Origin: JAKJEP01 sp964580995
Lineage (GTDB): Bacteria > Planctomycetota > Phycisphaerae > Sedimentisphaerales > SM23-30
NCBI GenBank assembly: GCA_964580995.1
Contig: CAZOMV010000094.1
Span: 1 to 23,040 of the forward strand
Direction of reading: 5' to 3'
Length of the DNA stretch: 23,040 nucleotides
Made by a program: the position numbers and the translations under genes. The notes beneath the pieces were generated by a model. The model was not told where the DNA came from. It ran no database searches and saw only the letters and a program-made list of their open reading frames with translations. Numbering within the stretch: the first letter of the stretch is position 1; each line of letters begins with the position of its first letter. Of the stretch, positions 21,951 to 23,040 are shown piece by piece.

Positions 21951-22937
21951 ATGGCTACTTATTTTGCAGACAATTCGTTTACGATCGGGAACACTCCGCT
22001 GGTCAAGCTCAACCGGATCGGTAAGGATACCGGAGCGATAATTTTGGCGAAAATAGAAGGCAGAAATCCTGCCTATTCGGTGAAATGCCGGATCGGAGCG
22101 AATATGGTCTGGGATGCCGAAAAGAAGGGTAAGTTAGGTCCTGGCAAGGAGATAATTGAGCCGACCAGCGGTAATACGGGGATTGCCCTGGCGTTTGTGG
22201 GGGCGGCGCGGGGATATAAAGTGCACCTGACGATGCCGGAGACGATGAGCATCGAAAGGCGGAAGGTTTTGATTGCGCTGGGGGCGAATCTGATATTGAC
22301 CGATGGGACCAAAGGGATGAAGGGGGCGATTGACAAGGCCCAGGAAATAGCAGACTCTGATCCAGCTAAGTACTTTATTCCGCAGCAGTTTAGCAACCCG
22401 GCCAATCCGGAGATCCATGAGCAGACCACGGGACCGGAGATCTGGGATGATACGGAAGGAAAGATTGATGTGCTGGTGTGCGGGGTGGGGACTGGCGGGA
22501 CCTTAACGGGTATAAGTCGTTATATTAAAAACACTAAAGGCAAGAAGATACTGACTGTCGCGGTGGAACCGGAAGACAGCGCGGTGATTACCCAGCATCT
22601 GGCGGGGGAGGATCTGCGGCCGGGGCTGCACAAGATTCAGGGGATCGGGGCGGGGTTCATTCCGAAGAATCTGGATTTGTCGTTAGTCGATATGGTAGAG
22701 AAGGTTGCGAACGAAGAGGCTATTCAATATGGCCGGCGGCTGGGGCGGGAGGAAGGGATATTGGCGGGGATATCCTGCGGGGCGGCGGTGGCGGTGGCGG
22801 AGCGGCTGGCGGGCCGACCGGAGTTTAAGGGGAAAATGATTGTAGCAATCCTGCCGGACGCCAGCGAGCGATACCTGAGCGGGCCGCTGTTTGAAGGGAT
22901 GTTTAAGGAGATCGAGGCGGCCAAGGCTATGAAATAA
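21951..22937 (+). CDS. cysK: Cysteine synthase A (O-acetylserine sulfhydrylase)
   Basis: A 328-residue PLP fold-type II enzyme forming L-cysteine from O-acetylserine and sulfide in the cytoplasm. It is close to the enterobacterial CysK form: the PLP lysine K45 is in AYSVKCRIGANMVWDAEKKG, the substrate loop PTSGNTG is at 71-77, the phosphate-binding loop GVGTGGT at 178-184, and S275 is in GISCGAAV. The typical C-terminal PDASERYLS is present (CysM types differ). Full length. GAGG lies upstream of ATG. Third codon positions are G-rich here, unlike the C-rich usage of the genes at 1-12 kb, partly reflecting orientation or a different origin. It ends 40 bases before the right inverted-repeat arm. 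Confidence 0.95.
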   Translation: MATYFADNSFTIGNTPLVKLNRIGKDTGAIILAKIEGRNPAYSVKCRIGANMVWDAEKKGKLGPGKEIIEPTSGNTGIALAFVGAARGYKVHLTMPETMSIERRKVLIALGANLILTDGTKGMKGAIDKAQEIADSDPAKYFIPQQFSNPANPEIHEQTTGPEIWDDTEGKIDVLVCGVGTGGTLTGISRYIKNTKGKKILTVAVEPEDSAVITQHLAGEDLRPGLHKIQGIGAGFIPKNLDLSLVDMVEKVANEEAIQYGRRLGREEGILAGISCGAAVAVAERLAGRPEFKGKMIVAILPDASERYLSGPLFEGMFKEIEAAKAMK

Positions 22938-22977
22938 ACGGAATGTAAGTTCTTATTATTGAAACAGGAAAAATGAC

Positions 22978-23037
22978 GTAAGTGCTTATTTTGCGTGGGA
23001 GAGAGATAGCGTGATGGCGTGATATATAGTCCGATAA
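22978..23037 (-). repeat. Right arm of inverted repeat around dat-cysK
   Basis: GTAAGTGCTTATTTTGCGT (22978-22996) and ATAGTCCGATAA (23026-23037) mirror the left arm. Between them is GCGTGAT repeated (23010 and 23017). CCGATAACTG at the window end (23031-23040) also occurs directly repeated at 20601-20610. The arm may continue past the window edge. Confidence 0.65.
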
Positions 23038-23040
23038 CTG

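Noticed and set aside
1..23040. tRNA, rRNA or known riboswitch
   Set aside because: No cloverleaf, rRNA-like stretch or recognisable aptamer was seen on either strand by reading; a covariance search was not possible.

Overview
This window reads like a chromosome segment of a Planctomycetota bacterium, most likely class Phycisphaerae. The lineage call is inference from gene content: a Tat-exported Gfo/Idh oxidoreductase next to a secreted ThuA-domain protein, a SUMF1-fold lipoprotein-like secreted protein, RHS-type polymorphic toxin pieces, a short Rho and a folate-pathway fusion protein. Most genes use C- or G-ending codons. The toxin segment at about 17.2-19.8 kb is clearly AT-rich and looks imported.

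Left part (1-4.2 kb): a plus-strand operon starts with the tail of an upstream gene overlapping a GT4 glycosyltransferase. It continues with a secreted alpha/beta hydrolase, a Nudix hydrolase and a BshB1-like PIG-L deacetylase, and faces a convergent PilZ (c-di-GMP) protein. Centre (4.4-12.3 kb): two minus-strand units. One is etfB-etfA-acyl-CoA dehydrogenase, with its own good sigma70-type promoter. The other is an 821-residue protein that joins methylene-THF reductase (MetF), a Cys-rich MetV-like domain and a pterin-binding methyltransferase (AcsE/MetH type), followed 7 nt later by rho. Right of centre (12.6-16.2 kb): a Tat-exported Gfo/Idh oxidoreductase and a ThuA-domain protein, convergent with a secreted SUMF1-fold protein that lacks the catalytic cysteines.

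16.7-20.4 kb is a polymorphic-toxin cassette region. A broken RHS core leads into a C-terminal TNT-type (NAD+ glycohydrolase) toxin module with an abutting presumed immunity gene. Then come an orphan toxin tail with its own abutting presumed immunity gene, a CxxC protein, and a second copy of the same RHS fragment. It looks like a store of displaced toxin/immunity cassettes made by recombination between RHS cores. The last part (20.4-23 kb) holds divergent dat (D-amino acid aminotransferase) and cysK (cysteine synthase) genes enclosed by an interrupted inverted repeat.

The intergenic spaces carry several families of short hairpin repeats (GTAGGGTG type, AATTGTGC type, TCCCGAT type). Two 27-bp copies differ by compensatory changes in the stem. 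The points most worth following are the MetF-MetV-methyltransferase fusion coupled to rho, the toxin cassette array, and the modular hairpin repeats.
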